A stretch of 5,463 nt of DNA, taken from contig DCUN01000179.1 of NCBI GenBank assembly GCA_002327225.1, positions 4,616-10,078 of the forward strand, in the 5' to 3' direction. Of this stretch, positions 5,408 to 5,463 are shown piece by piece. A model generated the notes under the pieces. It was not told the DNA's origin. It saw only the letters and a program-made list of their open reading frames with translations, and did not search any database. Position numbers and translations under genes: made by a program. Numbering within the stretch: position 1 is the first letter of the stretch; every line of letters begins with the position of its first letter. The stretch comes from Desulfobulbaceae bacterium UBA2213 (GTDB taxonomy: Bacteria; Desulfobacterota; Desulfobulbia; Desulfobulbales; Desulfocapsaceae).

Positions 5408-5463
5408 CTCCTGGGGAACTTGTGCAAAAACTAAAACAGACAAAGTTGAAAACCAAGTCAAAT

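Larger units (their letters stand above)
5125..5463. other. Non-coding region upstream of the kinase gene, filled with palindromes
   Basis: These 339 bases hold no convincing gene. Nearest the kinase are a purine-rich ribosome-binding region (minus strand, 5130-5145) and about 45 bases of leader. Then come hairpin copy B (5179-5235) and a nested palindromic element (5242-5407). The last 56 bases (5408-5463) are A-rich on the plus strand and show nothing I can assign. The kinase promoter must lie within or beyond the palindromes; no strong -35/-10 pair was seen. Confidence 0.75.

Noticed and set aside
5250..5456. 68-residue minus-strand open frame containing SPLTPLFQRG and PPLKKGDRGG
   Set aside because: It is a translation of the CCCCCT palindrome, a classic source of false protein predictions, and it has no convincing ribosome-binding site.
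5432..5461. TTGACT on the minus strand (5461-5456) as a -35 box for the kinase
   Set aside because: The -10 at 17 bases would be TGTTTT, a poor match, and the site is more than 300 bases from the gene.

Overview
The window looks like part of an exopolysaccharide export and biosynthesis locus of a Gram-negative bacterium. It carries a short polysaccharide-export (OPX/Wza-like) protein, the N-terminal part of an exported protein that looks like an outer-membrane beta-barrel, a large TPR-repeat lipoprotein, and a stand-alone CpsD/CapB-type tyrosine-kinase ATPase. This set is typical of exosortase-A (XrtA/PEP-CTERM) exopolysaccharide loci, where the TPR lipoprotein is called PrsT. No exosortase, PEP-CTERM protein, Wzz chain-length protein or glycosyltransferase lies inside the window, so the XrtA assignment is an inference. 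Intermediate base composition and abundant GTCATCCCG-type and CCCCCT-type dispersed palindromes would suit a Desulfobacterota-like or related proteobacterium, but the taxon is a guess.

Layout. Bases 1-470 (minus): 5' part of a gene for a signal-peptide-bearing, probable beta-barrel protein, running off the left edge. Bases 502-1227 (minus): the OPX export protein, 31 bases upstream of that gene and surely in the same operon. Bases 1228-1844: a 617-base divergent intergenic region with an AT-rich core bracketed by two inverted copies of a repeat of about 100 bases. Bases 1845-4127 (plus): the TPR lipoprotein. Bases 4128-4284: a convergent intergenic region with a probable terminator and a long hairpin. 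Bases 4285-5124 (minus): the kinase. Bases 5125-5463: non-coding, with a second copy of the long hairpin and a nested MITE-like palindrome.

How it may work together. The OPX protein and the barrel would form the periplasmic and outer-membrane exit for the polymer. The TPR lipoprotein could act as a periplasmic scaffold. The kinase would control polymerisation through a separate Wzz-type partner encoded elsewhere.

The genes belong to known families. The unusual part is the non-coding DNA: every larger intergenic space is filled with palindromic repeats, in at least four families, and two of these families occur as pairs that bracket a promoter region or a gene. I see no clearly new biological system. 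The most testable ideas are the paired repeats around the divergent promoter region and around the kinase gene.
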